Assembly (NCBI RefSeq): GCF_034424545.1
Contig: NZ_CP139970.1
Coordinates: 434,001 to 498,000 of the forward strand
DNA: 64,000 nt
Origin: Trinickia caryophylli
Lineage (GTDB): Bacteria > Pseudomonadota > Gammaproteobacteria > Burkholderiales > Burkholderiaceae
Direction of reading: 5' to 3'
The translations under genes and the position numbers were made by a program. Under the pieces are notes generated by a model, which saw nothing but the letters and a program-made list of their open reading frames with translations, made no database searches and had not been told where the DNA came from. The first letter of the stretch is position 1. Each line of letters begins with the position of its first letter. This document shows, piece after piece, positions 50,117-58,591 of this stretch.

Positions 50117-50270
50117 TGTCTTCCCAAAAAAAACGATTTTCCAACTGTTTTTGGTCTTTCTATCGTTCGATTCAACCTGAACGCCCAGGCCATACGCGTG
50201 CCGCGAACGCATAGCGTTTTGTGTTCGCACAGGCGCCCTTTTCGATCTTGCAGGCAACCAGGAGCGCAAC

Positions 50271-51308
50271 TTGAAGAAGACCAGTCCTGCCGCCGCGGCA
50301 CTCGCGGCCGCGTTGGCCCTCGGGGTATCGAGCGCGTCGGCGCAACCCACGCTTTATGTCGGTTCGTATGGCGGCTCGACGCAAGCCGCGTTCGAGAAAA
50401 GCATCATTCCGCAATTCGAAAAGACGCACGACGTCAAGATCGTCTACGTGCCGGGCAATTCGACGGACACGCTCGCGAAGCTCCAGGCGCAAAAGGGCAA
50501 ACAGGAATTGAACGTCGTGCTCCTCGACGACGGCCCGATGTACCAGGCCGTGCAATTCGGCTTTTGCGACAAGCTGGCCGACGCGCCCATCTATCGAGAT
50601 CTCTATCCGATCGCCCGTATGAGCGATCGCGCCGTCGCGCTGGCCGCCGTGGCGACGGGCCTCGCCTACAACGCGGATGCGTTCCGAAAAGCGGGACTGC
50701 CGCCGCCTGCGTCGTGGGAGGTGCTGACCGATGCGCGCTACCGGCAGAAGATCGCAATACCGCCGATCTCGAACACCTACGGCCTGCAGACGCTGATCAT
50801 GTTCGCGCGGCTCGCCGGCGGCGGCGAAACGAATATCGCCCCCGGCTTCGACGCGATGATCAAGCGCGTCGCGCCGAACGTGCTGGCCTGGGAACCCTCG
50901 CCGGGCAAGATGACCGAACTCTTCCAGAACGGCGACGTGACGCTGGCCGTGTGGGGCAGCGGCCGTGCGCAAACGCTGCAGCAAACGGGCTTTCCGATTC
51001 GTTTCGTCTACCCGAAGGAAGGCGCGATGGCGCTGCTCACGGCGGCCTGCCCGGTCGCGCAAAACAAGGAGCCGCAGCTTTCGCAGCAGTTCGTCCAGTA
51101 CCTGCTCACGCCGGAGGTCCAGACCGTGCTCGCCGAAACGCAGGCATGGGGGCCGATGAACAGCACGACGAAACTGCCGCCCGCCGTGGCCGCGAAGGTG
51201 CCCTACGGCTCCGAGCAGATCGGCAAGCTCGTCAAGACCGACTGGGCCATCGTCAACGAAAAGCGGGCCCAGTGGACGAATCAGTGGAACCGCCAGGTCG
51301 AGCGCTGA
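50271..51308 (+). CDS. ABC transporter substrate-binding protein (polyamine/opine type)
   Basis: 345 aa. A TTG start at 50271 follows AGGAGCG and gives a proper Sec signal (cleaved after ASA, residue 24). The mature protein is a SBP family-8/13 type binding protein (LYVGSYGGSTQAAFEKSI; VYVPGNSTDTLAKLQAQKG). PotD/PotF and several opine- and thiamine-binding proteins share this style. Ligand unknown; as the first gene of an operon with amine-type oxidases, an N-substituted amino acid, imino acid or polyamine-like compound is likely. Confidence 0.9.
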   Translation: MKKTSPAAAALAAALALGVSSASAQPTLYVGSYGGSTQAAFEKSIIPQFEKTHDVKIVYVPGNSTDTLAKLQAQKGKQELNVVLLDDGPMYQAVQFGFCDKLADAPIYRDLYPIARMSDRAVALAAVATGLAYNADAFRKAGLPPPASWEVLTDARYRQKIAIPPISNTYGLQTLIMFARLAGGGETNIAPGFDAMIKRVAPNVLAWEPSPGKMTELFQNGDVTLAVWGSGRAQTLQQTGFPIRFVYPKEGAMALLTAACPVAQNKEPQLSQQFVQYLLTPEVQTVLAETQAWGPMNSTTKLPPAVAAKVPYGSEQIGKLVKTDWAIVNEKRAQWTNQWNRQVER

Positions 51309-51363
51309 AGTTCGCGCGCACGCCCTCCATTCCTTCACTGCCTCTCGATAACGGCGCCATGCC

Positions 51364-52431
51364 ATGACATTTCTGCATCTCGAGAACGTTTCGAAGCGCT
51401 ACGGCGAGTTTCACGCCGTCCAAGGCCTGTCGCTCGACGTCGAGCGCGGCGAATTCGTCTCGCTGCTCGGACCGTCCGGCTGCGGCAAGACCACGACGCT
51501 GCAGATGATTGCCGGCTTCGCCGCTCCGAGCGAAGGGCGCATCCTGCTCGATGGGCACGACATCACTTCGCTCGCACCCGAAAAGCGCGGCATGGGGGTC
51601 GTCTTCCAGAGCTACGCGCTTTTTCCCCACATGACCGTGGCCGAGAACGTCGGTTTCGGGCTCGAGATGCGCAAGATGCCGCGGCCGCGACGCGCCGAGC
51701 GCATTCGCACGGCGCTCGCCATGGTGCACCTGAACGGCCTCGAGGCCCGCTACCCGCGCGAGCTGTCGGGCGGCCAGCGGCAACGCGTCGCGATCGCGCG
51801 GGCGCTCGTGATCGAGCCGCGCGTGCTGCTGCTCGACGAGCCCATGTCGAATCTCGATGCGAAGCTGCGCGAAGAAATGCATATCGAGCTGCGTGCCATA
51901 CAGCGTCAACTCGGCATTACGACGATTCTCGTCACGCACGATCAAGTCGAAGCAATGACGATGAGCGATCGCATCGCCGTCATGCACGGCGGGCGAATCG
52001 TACAGATCGCCGCACCATTCGATGCCTACGAGCGTCCGGTCTCGACCTTCGCCTCGACGTTTCTCGGCCGCACCAACGCGCTCGAGGGGAAGGTCGTCGA
52101 GCGGCACGGCCGTTGCTGCGTCGTGCGGCTCGGCGCCCAGCTAGCGCGCATCGCACACGGCGAGCGCGCATTCGGCGAGAACGTTCACGTCTATGTGCGC
52201 CCCGAGAAACTGCGGTTCGCATCGAACGGCGAAGCGGCGCTCGACGGACACGTTCGCACACGCCTCTTCCTCGGAAACCATTGGATGCTCGAAATCGACA
52301 GCGCGCTGGGCGTGTTCCGCATGAGCCAGCCCAACATCGGTCTGCCGCCGCCGATCGAAGGCGAAGCCGTTCGCATCGCCTGGTCCGACGAAGATCTACA
52401 CATGCTCGACACGGAGGTCTCCCATGGCTGA
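51364..52431 (+). CDS. ABC transporter ATPase (PotA-like)
   Basis: 355 aa. The ATPase domain (about 1-235) has [40 protein letters not shown] and a Q-loop VFQSYALFPHMTV; a C-terminal TOBE domain (about 270-350) is typical of the Pot/Afu importer class. It energises uptake with the binding protein 55 bp upstream and the two permeases that follow. Its end overlaps the next gene by 8 nt. Confidence 0.94.
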   Translation: MTFLHLENVSKRYGEFHAVQGLSLDVERGEFVSLLGPSGCGKTTTLQMIAGFAAPSEGRILLDGHDITSLAPEKRGMGVVFQSYALFPHMTVAENVGFGLEMRKMPRPRRAERIRTALAMVHLNGLEARYPRELSGGQRQRVAIARALVIEPRVLLLDEPMSNLDAKLREEMHIELRAIQRQLGITTILVTHDQVEAMTMSDRIAVMHGGRIVQIAAPFDAYERPVSTFASTFLGRTNALEGKVVERHGRCCVVRLGAQLARIAHGERAFGENVHVYVRPEKLRFASNGEAALDGHVRTRLFLGNHWMLEIDSALGVFRMSQPNIGLPPPIEGEAVRIAWSDEDLHMLDTEVSHG

Positions 52432-53350
52432 ACTCGCCCCGCGGGCCAATGCGCCGCACGCACGAGTGCACAACGCCGCAGACCTCGCCCGCGCGCGCGA
52501 GGCGCGCGCACCATGGCTGCTGGCCGCGCCGGCCCTGCTGCTCTTCCTGGGCCTGCTCGTCGTGCCGATGGCGCTCGTCGCGCTGCTGTCGTTCAACGCG
52601 TTCGACGGCACACTCGGAATCTTGCCGGCACATACCGCGGCCAACTATGTCGAGGTCCTGGGCGACCCGTATTACCACACGATCTTCGCACGCACGGCAG
52701 GGCTCTCGCTGCTCGTCACGGTGCTGTGCGCGGTGCTCGGTGTACCCGAAACGCTGATCCTCGCGCGTATGCGCGCGCCGTGGCGCGGCATCTTCCTGCT
52801 CGTGACCCTGGGCCCGCTTCTGATCTCGGTCGTGGTGCGCACCCTCGGCTGGGCGATCCTCATGGGCCGCGAGGGGCTCGTCAATCAGGTGCTCGCGGCG
52901 CTGGGCCTCATCGATTCGCCGCTGCAACTGCTTTTCACGCTCACCGGCGTCACGATCGCGCTCGTGCACGTGCTCGTACCGTTCATGGTGATCTCGGTTT
53001 GGGCGTCGATGCAAAAACTGGACTCGCAGATCGAACATGCTGGCCTGTCGCTCGGCGCCTCGCGCTTGACCGTGTTTCGCCGGGTCGTTCTGCCGCAACT
53101 GCTGCCCGGCGTGCTGTCGGGAAGCATCATCGTGTTCGCGCTCGCGGCCTCCGCGTTCGCCACGCCCTCGATCATCGGCGGACGCAAGCTCAAGGTCGTC
53201 GCCACCGCCGCCTACGACGAGTTCCTGAGCACGCTCAACTGGCCGCTCGGGGCCTCGATTGCGGTTTTGCTGCTGATCGCGAACGCCGCGATCATCCTCG
53301 GCTGCAATCGGCTCGTCGAAAAGCGTTTCCGCGCCGTATTCGAATCGTGA
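52424..53350 (+). CDS. ABC transporter permease 1 (PotB-like)
   Basis: 308 aa with six predicted helices: the first at about 30-55 (LLAAPALLLFLGLLVVPMAL), and the EAA loop AGLSLGASRLTVFRRVVLPQLLPG near 210-230. The N-terminus is about 30 residues longer than in PotB and Arg/Ala-rich. It pairs with the permease encoded next, 14 bp downstream. Confidence 0.93.
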   Translation: MAELAPRANAPHARVHNAADLARAREARAPWLLAAPALLLFLGLLVVPMALVALLSFNAFDGTLGILPAHTAANYVEVLGDPYYHTIFARTAGLSLLVTVLCAVLGVPETLILARMRAPWRGIFLLVTLGPLLISVVVRTLGWAILMGREGLVNQVLAALGLIDSPLQLLFTLTGVTIALVHVLVPFMVISVWASMQKLDSQIEHAGLSLGASRLTVFRRVVLPQLLPGVLSGSIIVFALAASAFATPSIIGGRKLKVVATAAYDEFLSTLNWPLGASIAVLLLIANAAIILGCNRLVEKRFRAVFES

Positions 53351-53364
53351 AAGGAGCCAACCCC

Positions 53365-54159
53365 ATGCGCAGGAACGGAACGCTCTCGCTCGCTTATCAC
53401 GCGCTTTTCATCGTATTCATGCTCGCGCCGCTCGTCGTCGTCATCGCGGTCTCGTTCACCGGCAAAGGCTTCATATCTCTGCCGACAGGCGGGTTTTCGC
53501 TGCGTTGGTTCCGCGCGCTGCGACACGCGGACGACTTCCTCTCCGCCTTCTGGCTGTCGATGAAGCTCGGGGCCGTGGCGGCAACCGTCGCGACCGCCCT
53601 CGCCGTACCCGCGGCGCTCGCGCTCACGCGCTATCGCTTCACCGGACGCAGCGCGCTCACGAGCTTCTTTCTGTCGCCGCTGATGATCCCGTACGTGGTG
53701 CTCGGCGTCGCCTTCCTGCGCTTTTTCACCCTCGCGGGGCTGACCGGCTCGTTCTTCTGGCTCATGCTCACGCATGTGGTGGTCGTCATGCCCTATGCGC
53801 TGCGGCTCGTTCTCGCCGCCGCCACCGGTCTCGATCGCGACGGCGAACGCGCGGCGCGCTCGCTGGGTGCACACCGCTTCACCGCGTTTCGCCGCATCGT
53901 GCTGCCCATGCTGTTGCCGGGCGTCGCGGGCGGCTGGATCCTCGCTTTCATCCAGAGTTTCGACGAGCTGACGATGACGATATTCGTCGCGACGCCGGGT
54001 ACGACCACGCTGCCCGTTGCGATGTATAACGCCATCGCGCAGAACATCGACCCGCTCGTCACTTCTCTGTCGACCGTGTTGATCGCCGGCACGGTGTTGC
54101 TGATGATCGTGCTCGACCGGATGGTGGGGCTCGACCGTGTGCTGGCCGGCAAAGCTTGA
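53365..54159 (+). CDS. ABC transporter permease 2 (PotC-like)
   Basis: 264 aa with six predicted helices. The start MRRNGTLSLAYHALFIVFML is the first helix, and ARSLGAHRFTAFRRIVLPML is the EAA loop. AAAGGAGCC precedes the ATG at 53365. It completes a four-gene importer with the binding protein, ATPase and permease 1. The following oxidase gene begins 5 bp later. Confidence 0.93.
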   Translation: MRRNGTLSLAYHALFIVFMLAPLVVVIAVSFTGKGFISLPTGGFSLRWFRALRHADDFLSAFWLSMKLGAVAATVATALAVPAALALTRYRFTGRSALTSFFLSPLMIPYVVLGVAFLRFFTLAGLTGSFFWLMLTHVVVVMPYALRLVLAAATGLDRDGERAARSLGAHRFTAFRRIVLPMLLPGVAGGWILAFIQSFDELTMTIFVATPGTTTLPVAMYNAIAQNIDPLVTSLSTVLIAGTVLLMIVLDRMVGLDRVLAGKA

Positions 54160-54164
54160 ACCGG

Positions 54165-55298
54165 ATGACCATGACTGATGACGACGTGATCGTGGTGGGG
54201 GGCGGCCTGGTCGGCATGGCCCTCGCATACGGCCTTGCGCGCAGTGGCGCGGCCGTCACCGTGCTTGACGAGGGCGACGATGCGTATCGCGCCTCGCGTG
54301 GCAACTTCGGCCTCGTATGGGTACAAGGAAAGGGCTACGGCCTGCCCGAGTATGCGCGCTGGACGATGGCGTCGGCCCGCGCGTGGCCACACCTGGCCGC
54401 GGCACTGCTAGAGGAAACCGGCATCGACGTCCAGTTGCGGCAGCCGGGCGGATTCCATTTCGTCTATTCGGAGCAGGAAGCCGTCGAGCGCGAAGCGCGG
54501 CTCGCCTGGCTGCGGGCGCGGCTCGACGGCGACTACCCCTATCGAATGCTCTCGCCGGAGGCCCTGAAGACGCAGTTGCCGGCGATCGGCCCCGAAGTGC
54601 ACGGCGCGAGCTACACGCCGATGGATGGCCACGTGAACCCGCTCAAGCTGCTGCGCGCACTTTACGCGGCCTGCGCCGCACGCGGCGTGCGCTGGGTACG
54701 CAACGAGCGCGTCCGGCAGATCGGAGAGGACGGCGGCACCTTCGTCGCCCACGGAATCGCGGGGCGCTGGCAAGCCCGCAAACTCGTGCTCGCGGCCGGC
54801 CTCGGCAACGCAACGCTTGCCGCGACGCTCGGACTGCATGCTCCGGTGCGCCCGAACCGGGGCCAAGTGCTGATCGGCGAGCGCACGCAGCCGTTCCTCG
54901 AATATCCGACCACCTACGTGCGACAGACCGACGAGGGCACGATCCAGCTCGGCGACTCGATGGAGGACGTCGGCTTCGACGATACGACGACGACGCGCGT
55001 TCTCGCGTCGATCGCGCAACGCGGCATTCGCAGCTTTCCGGTACTCGCCGGCCTGCGGCTCGTGCGCGCATGGAGCGCACTGCGCGTGCTCACACCCGAC
55101 GGCTTCCCGATTTATCAGGAGTCCTCACGCTTTCCAGGCGCCTTTGTCGCCACCTGCCACAGCGGCGTCACGCTCGCGGCCGCGCACGCCCTGCGCGTGG
55201 CGCCGTGGATCGCGGGCGGCGACGCGCCCGATGAACTCGCCGCCTTCACCGGCGACCGCTTCATAAACCATCCAACGACTTTCGACCATGCCCACTAG
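54165..55298 (+). CDS. FAD-dependent oxidase, DadA/opine-oxidase beta-type (copy 1)
   Basis: 377 aa. The FAD-binding Rossmann start is VIVVGGGLVGMALAYGLARS (about 8-27), and GLRLVRAWSALRVLTPDGFP is the C-terminal FAD/substrate region of the DAO fold. It belongs to the glycine/D-amino-acid-oxidase-like group that supplies the catalytic beta subunit of Fe-S flavoenzymes. Its end overlaps the [2Fe-2S] gene by 11 nt. The ATG at 54165 is taken; a TTG at 54156 (overlapping the permease stop) and an ATG at 54171 are alternatives. A second, different beta-type subunit lies at 57025-58209. Confidence 0.9.
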   Translation: MTMTDDDVIVVGGGLVGMALAYGLARSGAAVTVLDEGDDAYRASRGNFGLVWVQGKGYGLPEYARWTMASARAWPHLAAALLEETGIDVQLRQPGGFHFVYSEQEAVEREARLAWLRARLDGDYPYRMLSPEALKTQLPAIGPEVHGASYTPMDGHVNPLKLLRALYAACAARGVRWVRNERVRQIGEDGGTFVAHGIAGRWQARKLVLAAGLGNATLAATLGLHAPVRPNRGQVLIGERTQPFLEYPTTYVRQTDEGTIQLGDSMEDVGFDDTTTTRVLASIAQRGIRSFPVLAGLRLVRAWSALRVLTPDGFPIYQESSRFPGAFVATCHSGVTLAAAHALRVAPWIAGGDAPDELAAFTGDRFINHPTTFDHAH

Positions 55299-55632
55299 CA
55301 GCCTCTTTCGCCGCCTGCAGCCGCAGGCCGGCACCGATCTGCCGCGCGCGACGATCGAACTCGACGGCGCCGTGCTCACCGTTCCGGCGGGCTGCAGCGT
55401 GGCTGCCGCGCTGTTGGCCGCCGGCGTCACGCGCTTTCGCACCACGCCCGTGACGGGCGCCGCGCGCGCGCCCTATTGCATGATGGGCGCGTGCTTCGAA
55501 TGCCTGATGGAGATCGACGGCGAGCCGAATCGCCAGGCGTGCCTCGTGGAGGTGCGCGACGGCATGTCCATTCGCACGCAACACGGGGCGCGCAATCTCG
55601 CCTGGCACGCGGAGGTCGATCATGCGCGCTGA
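55288..55632 (+). CDS. [2Fe-2S] subunit of the oxidase complex (HcnA/LhpE-like)
   Basis: 114 aa with a plant-ferredoxin-like cluster motif: Cys64, Cys69, Cys72 and Cys85 (C-x4-C-x2-C-x12-C) in YCMMGACFECLMEIDG. It starts within the upstream oxidase gene and overlaps the next gene by 11 nt, so all three are translationally coupled. Such small subunits carry electrons between the beta flavoprotein and the alpha subunit in hydrogen-cyanide synthase, opine oxidases and D-hydroxyproline dehydrogenase. Confidence 0.93.
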   Translation: MPTSSLFRRLQPQAGTDLPRATIELDGAVLTVPAGCSVAAALLAAGVTRFRTTPVTGAARAPYCMMGACFECLMEIDGEPNRQACLVEVRDGMSIRTQHGARNLAWHAEVDHAR

Positions 55633-57028
55633 TTTCGCCGATATCGTCGTCGTGGGCGGCGGCCCCGCCGGAATGGCCGCCGCCACACAGGCCGCCGCAC
55701 TCGGCGCATCGGTCGTACTGCTCGACGAGCAGCCCACGCCCGGCGGCCAGATCTATCGCGCGGTGAAGGAGGCAAGCGCCGCGCGGCTCGATGTGCTCGG
55801 CCCCGACTATGCGGCGGGCCGTACGCTCGTCGACGCGTTCGAGCGTTCGCAGGCCACCCATATCGGCCGCGCGGCCGTCTGGCAGATCACCGCGCAGCGC
55901 ACCGTGCACTACCTTCGCAACGGCGAGGTGGCGACGCTCAAAGCCGGGCGCATCGTGCTCTGCACCGGTGCGATGGAGCGCCCGTTTCCGATCCCCGGCT
56001 GGACGCTGCCGGGCGTGCTGACGGCCGGCGCAGCCCAGATTCTGCTGAAGACGGCCGATACGGTGCCGAGCGCCCCGGTCGTGCTGGCGGGCTGCGGCCC
56101 CCTGCTCTACCTGCTAGCCTCGCAGTATGTGCGCGCGGGCGTGCGAGTGGCAGCCATCGTCGATACGACCGACGCGGCCGACAAGCGCCGCGCGCTCTCG
56201 CATCTCGGCGGCGCGCTGGCTGGCTGGCGCTACCTTGCCAAGGGGCTTGCGATGATGCGCGAGCTCAGGCGTGCGGGTGTGCCGTTCCACCAGGGCGCGA
56301 GCGCGCTCGCCGTCGAGGGCGACGAGGGCGACGAAGGCAGCCGAGACGAAAAGGTCGCACGCGCATTGAGCTTCGTCGCGAACGGACGTCGCGAGCGCAT
56401 CGAAAGTCCTGTGATCCTGCTGCATCAGGGCGTGGTGCCGAACACGCAGTTCACATGGTCGCTGCGCGCCGCGCACCGCTGGAGCGACAGCCAGTTGGCT
56501 TTCGTGCCCGTTACCGACGCATGGGGCGAACTCGATGTGCCGGGCATTCACGTGGCCGGCGATGGCGCCGGCATCGGGGGCGCTATCGCGGCCGCGCTCG
56601 GAGGCCGTATCGCGGCTCTCGGCGCCGGTTGCGCGCTCGGCCATGTCGATACACACATGCGCGATCGCCTGGCCGCCCCGCTGCGTCGCGCGCTTGCGCC
56701 GCATCTGCGCGTGCGGCCGTTCCTCGAAGCGCTTTATCGCCCCAAAACGGCGAACCGCATTCCCGCCGACGGCGTCGTGATCTGCCGTTGCGAAGAAGTG
56801 ACGGCGGGCACGCTGCGCGAGCACGTGAGCCTCGGCTGCACCGGCCCCAATCAGGCGAAGTCGTTCGGACGCTGCGGCATGGGGCCGTGTCAGGGCCGGC
56901 TGTGCGGCCTCACGGTCACCGAAATCATCGCCGATGCACGCGGCGTTTCGCCGTCCGAAACCGGCTACTATCGCATCCGCCCGCCGATCAAACCGATCAC
57001 GCTCGGCGAGCTGGCGCGCGAAGCATGA
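55622..57028 (+). CDS. FAD/NAD(P)-binding alpha subunit with C-terminal [2Fe-2S] motif (HcnB/OoxA-like)
   Basis: 468 aa. The N-terminal FAD motif is VVVGGGPAGMAAATQAAALG with QPTPGGQIYR; a second nucleotide-binding motif follows near 145 (VVLAGCGPLLYLLASQYV). The C-terminus has a BFD-like iron-sulfur motif: Cys388, Cys390, Cys418, Cys423 in ICRCEEV and GRCGMGPCQG. This combination is diagnostic for the alpha subunit of opine-oxidase/HcnB/LhpF type enzymes. A short DEGDEG acidic insertion near 238 is unusual. It overlaps the next start by ATGA. Confidence 0.93.
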   Translation: MRADFADIVVVGGGPAGMAAATQAAALGASVVLLDEQPTPGGQIYRAVKEASAARLDVLGPDYAAGRTLVDAFERSQATHIGRAAVWQITAQRTVHYLRNGEVATLKAGRIVLCTGAMERPFPIPGWTLPGVLTAGAAQILLKTADTVPSAPVVLAGCGPLLYLLASQYVRAGVRVAAIVDTTDAADKRRALSHLGGALAGWRYLAKGLAMMRELRRAGVPFHQGASALAVEGDEGDEGSRDEKVARALSFVANGRRERIESPVILLHQGVVPNTQFTWSLRAAHRWSDSQLAFVPVTDAWGELDVPGIHVAGDGAGIGGAIAAALGGRIAALGAGCALGHVDTHMRDRLAAPLRRALAPHLRVRPFLEALYRPKTANRIPADGVVICRCEEVTAGTLREHVSLGCTGPNQAKSFGRCGMGPCQGRLCGLTVTEIIADARGVSPSETGYYRIRPPIKPITLGELAREA

Positions 57029-58209
57029 GCACGCGGGCGCCACGCCGGGGACCCGGCGGACTCGCCGACGGAGCCGACGTCGTCGTCATCGGCGGCGGTT
57101 TTCATGGCCTTTCGAGCGCACTGCATCTCGCGCGGGCCGGCGCTCGCGTGACCGTGCTCGAAGCCGAGTACTGCGGCCGCCACGCGTCGGGCGTCAATGC
57201 CGGAGGGGTCCGTACGCTCGGCCGCCATCTGGCTGAAATTCCACTCGCGCTCGAATCCCGGGCGTTGTGGCACCGGCTGCCCGAACTCGTCGGCGACGAC
57301 TGCGGCTTCGTGTCGAGCGGCCAGCTGAAGGTGGCCGAAACCGACGCCGAACTCGGCACGCTGCGCCAGCGCGTGCACGATCTGCGCACGCGCGGCTACA
57401 CGCACGAAACGCTGGTGGACCGCGCAACCGTGCGCGCATTGCTGCCGGCCGTCGCGCCGCACGTCACGGGCGGCATCTGGGTGCCCGACGACGGCCACGC
57501 GCTGCCGTTTCGTGCCGTCATGGCCTTTCGCCGCGCGGCTCAACGATCGGGCGTGCAAATACACGAGCAAACGCGCGTCGCAGGACTGGAGCACACGGGC
57601 GAGCGATGGCGGGTGAGCGCGGGGGAGCGCCGTTTCGAAGCGGAATATGTCGTCAATGCGGCCGGCGCGTGGGCCGGCGCGTTCGCCGCACAGGTGGGCG
57701 AACCCGTTCCGGAGGAGCCCGTTGCGCTGCTGCTCACCATCACGCACCGGGTGCCGGCTTTTTGCTCGCCGGTCGTCGGCGCGACCGGACGGACGCTCTC
57801 GTTCAAGCAGTTCGACAACGGCACGGTGCTGATCGGCGGCGGCCTGCGCGGACGAGTAGATGACCGGGCCCGCGCGGGCGATGTCGACTTCGGCCAACTC
57901 GCCATCAATGCACGCACGGCGCTTGCCCTCTTCCCGCATCTGCGCGGTGTTGGCATCAATCGTTCGTGGGCCGGCATCGAGGGCTTCATGCCGGACGGCA
58001 TTCCCGTCATCGGTCCCAGCCGCCGCGCGCCCAAGCTCGTCCACGCGTTCGGGTTCTCGGCCCATGGATTCGAGCTTGGCCCCGTCGTTGGCCGTATCGT
58101 CTCGGAACTGATCACGGCGCGCGAATGCAGCTTGCCGATCGCACCGTTCGCAATCGAGCGCTTCGCCAGCACCGCCACCGCCTCACCCATCGTAAAACCG
58201 CAATCCTGA
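57025..58209 (+). CDS. FAD-dependent oxidase, DadA/opine-oxidase beta-type (copy 2)
   Basis: 394 aa. The FAD motif is VVVIGGGFHGLSSALHLARAG (about 20-40), then AEYCGRHASGVNAGGVRTLG, where ASG(V)NAGG is the flavin-proximal segment of SoxB/DadA/HcnC beta subunits. The C-terminus has SWAGIEGFMPDGIPVIGPS. It differs strongly from copy 1, so the operon can build two complexes sharing one alpha and one gamma subunit, or a four-subunit enzyme; that is inference. RidA follows 14 bp later. Confidence 0.91.
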   Translation: MSTRAPRRGPGGLADGADVVVIGGGFHGLSSALHLARAGARVTVLEAEYCGRHASGVNAGGVRTLGRHLAEIPLALESRALWHRLPELVGDDCGFVSSGQLKVAETDAELGTLRQRVHDLRTRGYTHETLVDRATVRALLPAVAPHVTGGIWVPDDGHALPFRAVMAFRRAAQRSGVQIHEQTRVAGLEHTGERWRVSAGERRFEAEYVVNAAGAWAGAFAAQVGEPVPEEPVALLLTITHRVPAFCSPVVGATGRTLSFKQFDNGTVLIGGGLRGRVDDRARAGDVDFGQLAINARTALALFPHLRGVGINRSWAGIEGFMPDGIPVIGPSRRAPKLVHAFGFSAHGFELGPVVGRIVSELITARECSLPIAPFAIERFASTATASPIVKPQS

Positions 58210-58223
58210 ACGAGGAGCCTTGC

Positions 58224-58580
58224 ATGACCGCAATTCACCGATATCAATCGAACGCCCGGCTGAGCCGGATCGTCGTGCACAACAACGTCGTCCATCTCGC
58301 CGGCACGACGGCGGGCGACCGCACCGGCGATGCCGAAGCGCAGACGCGCGATATTCTCGCGAAAATCGACGAATATTTGGCGAGCGTCGGCTCCAGCAAG
58401 TCACGGCTGCTGACGGCGCAAGTCTGGCTTCAGGACATCGATCGCGATTTCGCCGGCATGAACGCGGCGTGGGAAGCGTGGGTCGACCGTGAGGCCGTGC
58501 CCACGCGCGCCACCTGCGAAGCCCGGCTCGCCGCCTCGGACATCCGGGTGGAGATCATCGTTACGGCCGCGCTGAGCTGA
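58224..58580 (+). CDS. RidA-family (YjgF/UK114) enamine/imine deaminase
   Basis: 118 aa. RidA proteins hydrolyse reactive enamine/imine intermediates to ketoacids and ammonia. Visible are the hydrophobic start RIVVHNNVVHLAGT, the helix DILAKIDEYLASVGS, and the C-terminal segment VPTRATCEARLAASDIRVEI, where Arg and Glu match the family's carboxylate- and water-binding residues. A strong GAGGAG precedes the ATG. Its presence at the end of the operon supports an oxidase that makes an imine from an amine or imino acid. Confidence 0.92.
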   Translation: MTAIHRYQSNARLSRIVVHNNVVHLAGTTAGDRTGDAEAQTRDILAKIDEYLASVGSSKSRLLTAQVWLQDIDRDFAGMNAAWEAWVDREAVPTRATCEARLAASDIRVEIIVTAALS

Positions 58581-58591
58581 CGTCTCAGCGC
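58569..58591. terminator. Shared hairpin at the RidA/MFS convergent ends
   Basis: GCGCTGAG pairs with CTCAGCGC around a 7-nt loop. The hairpin contains the ridA stop and overlaps the last codons/stop of the convergent MFS gene. It has no T-run and probably protects or ends both transcripts. Confidence 0.5.
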
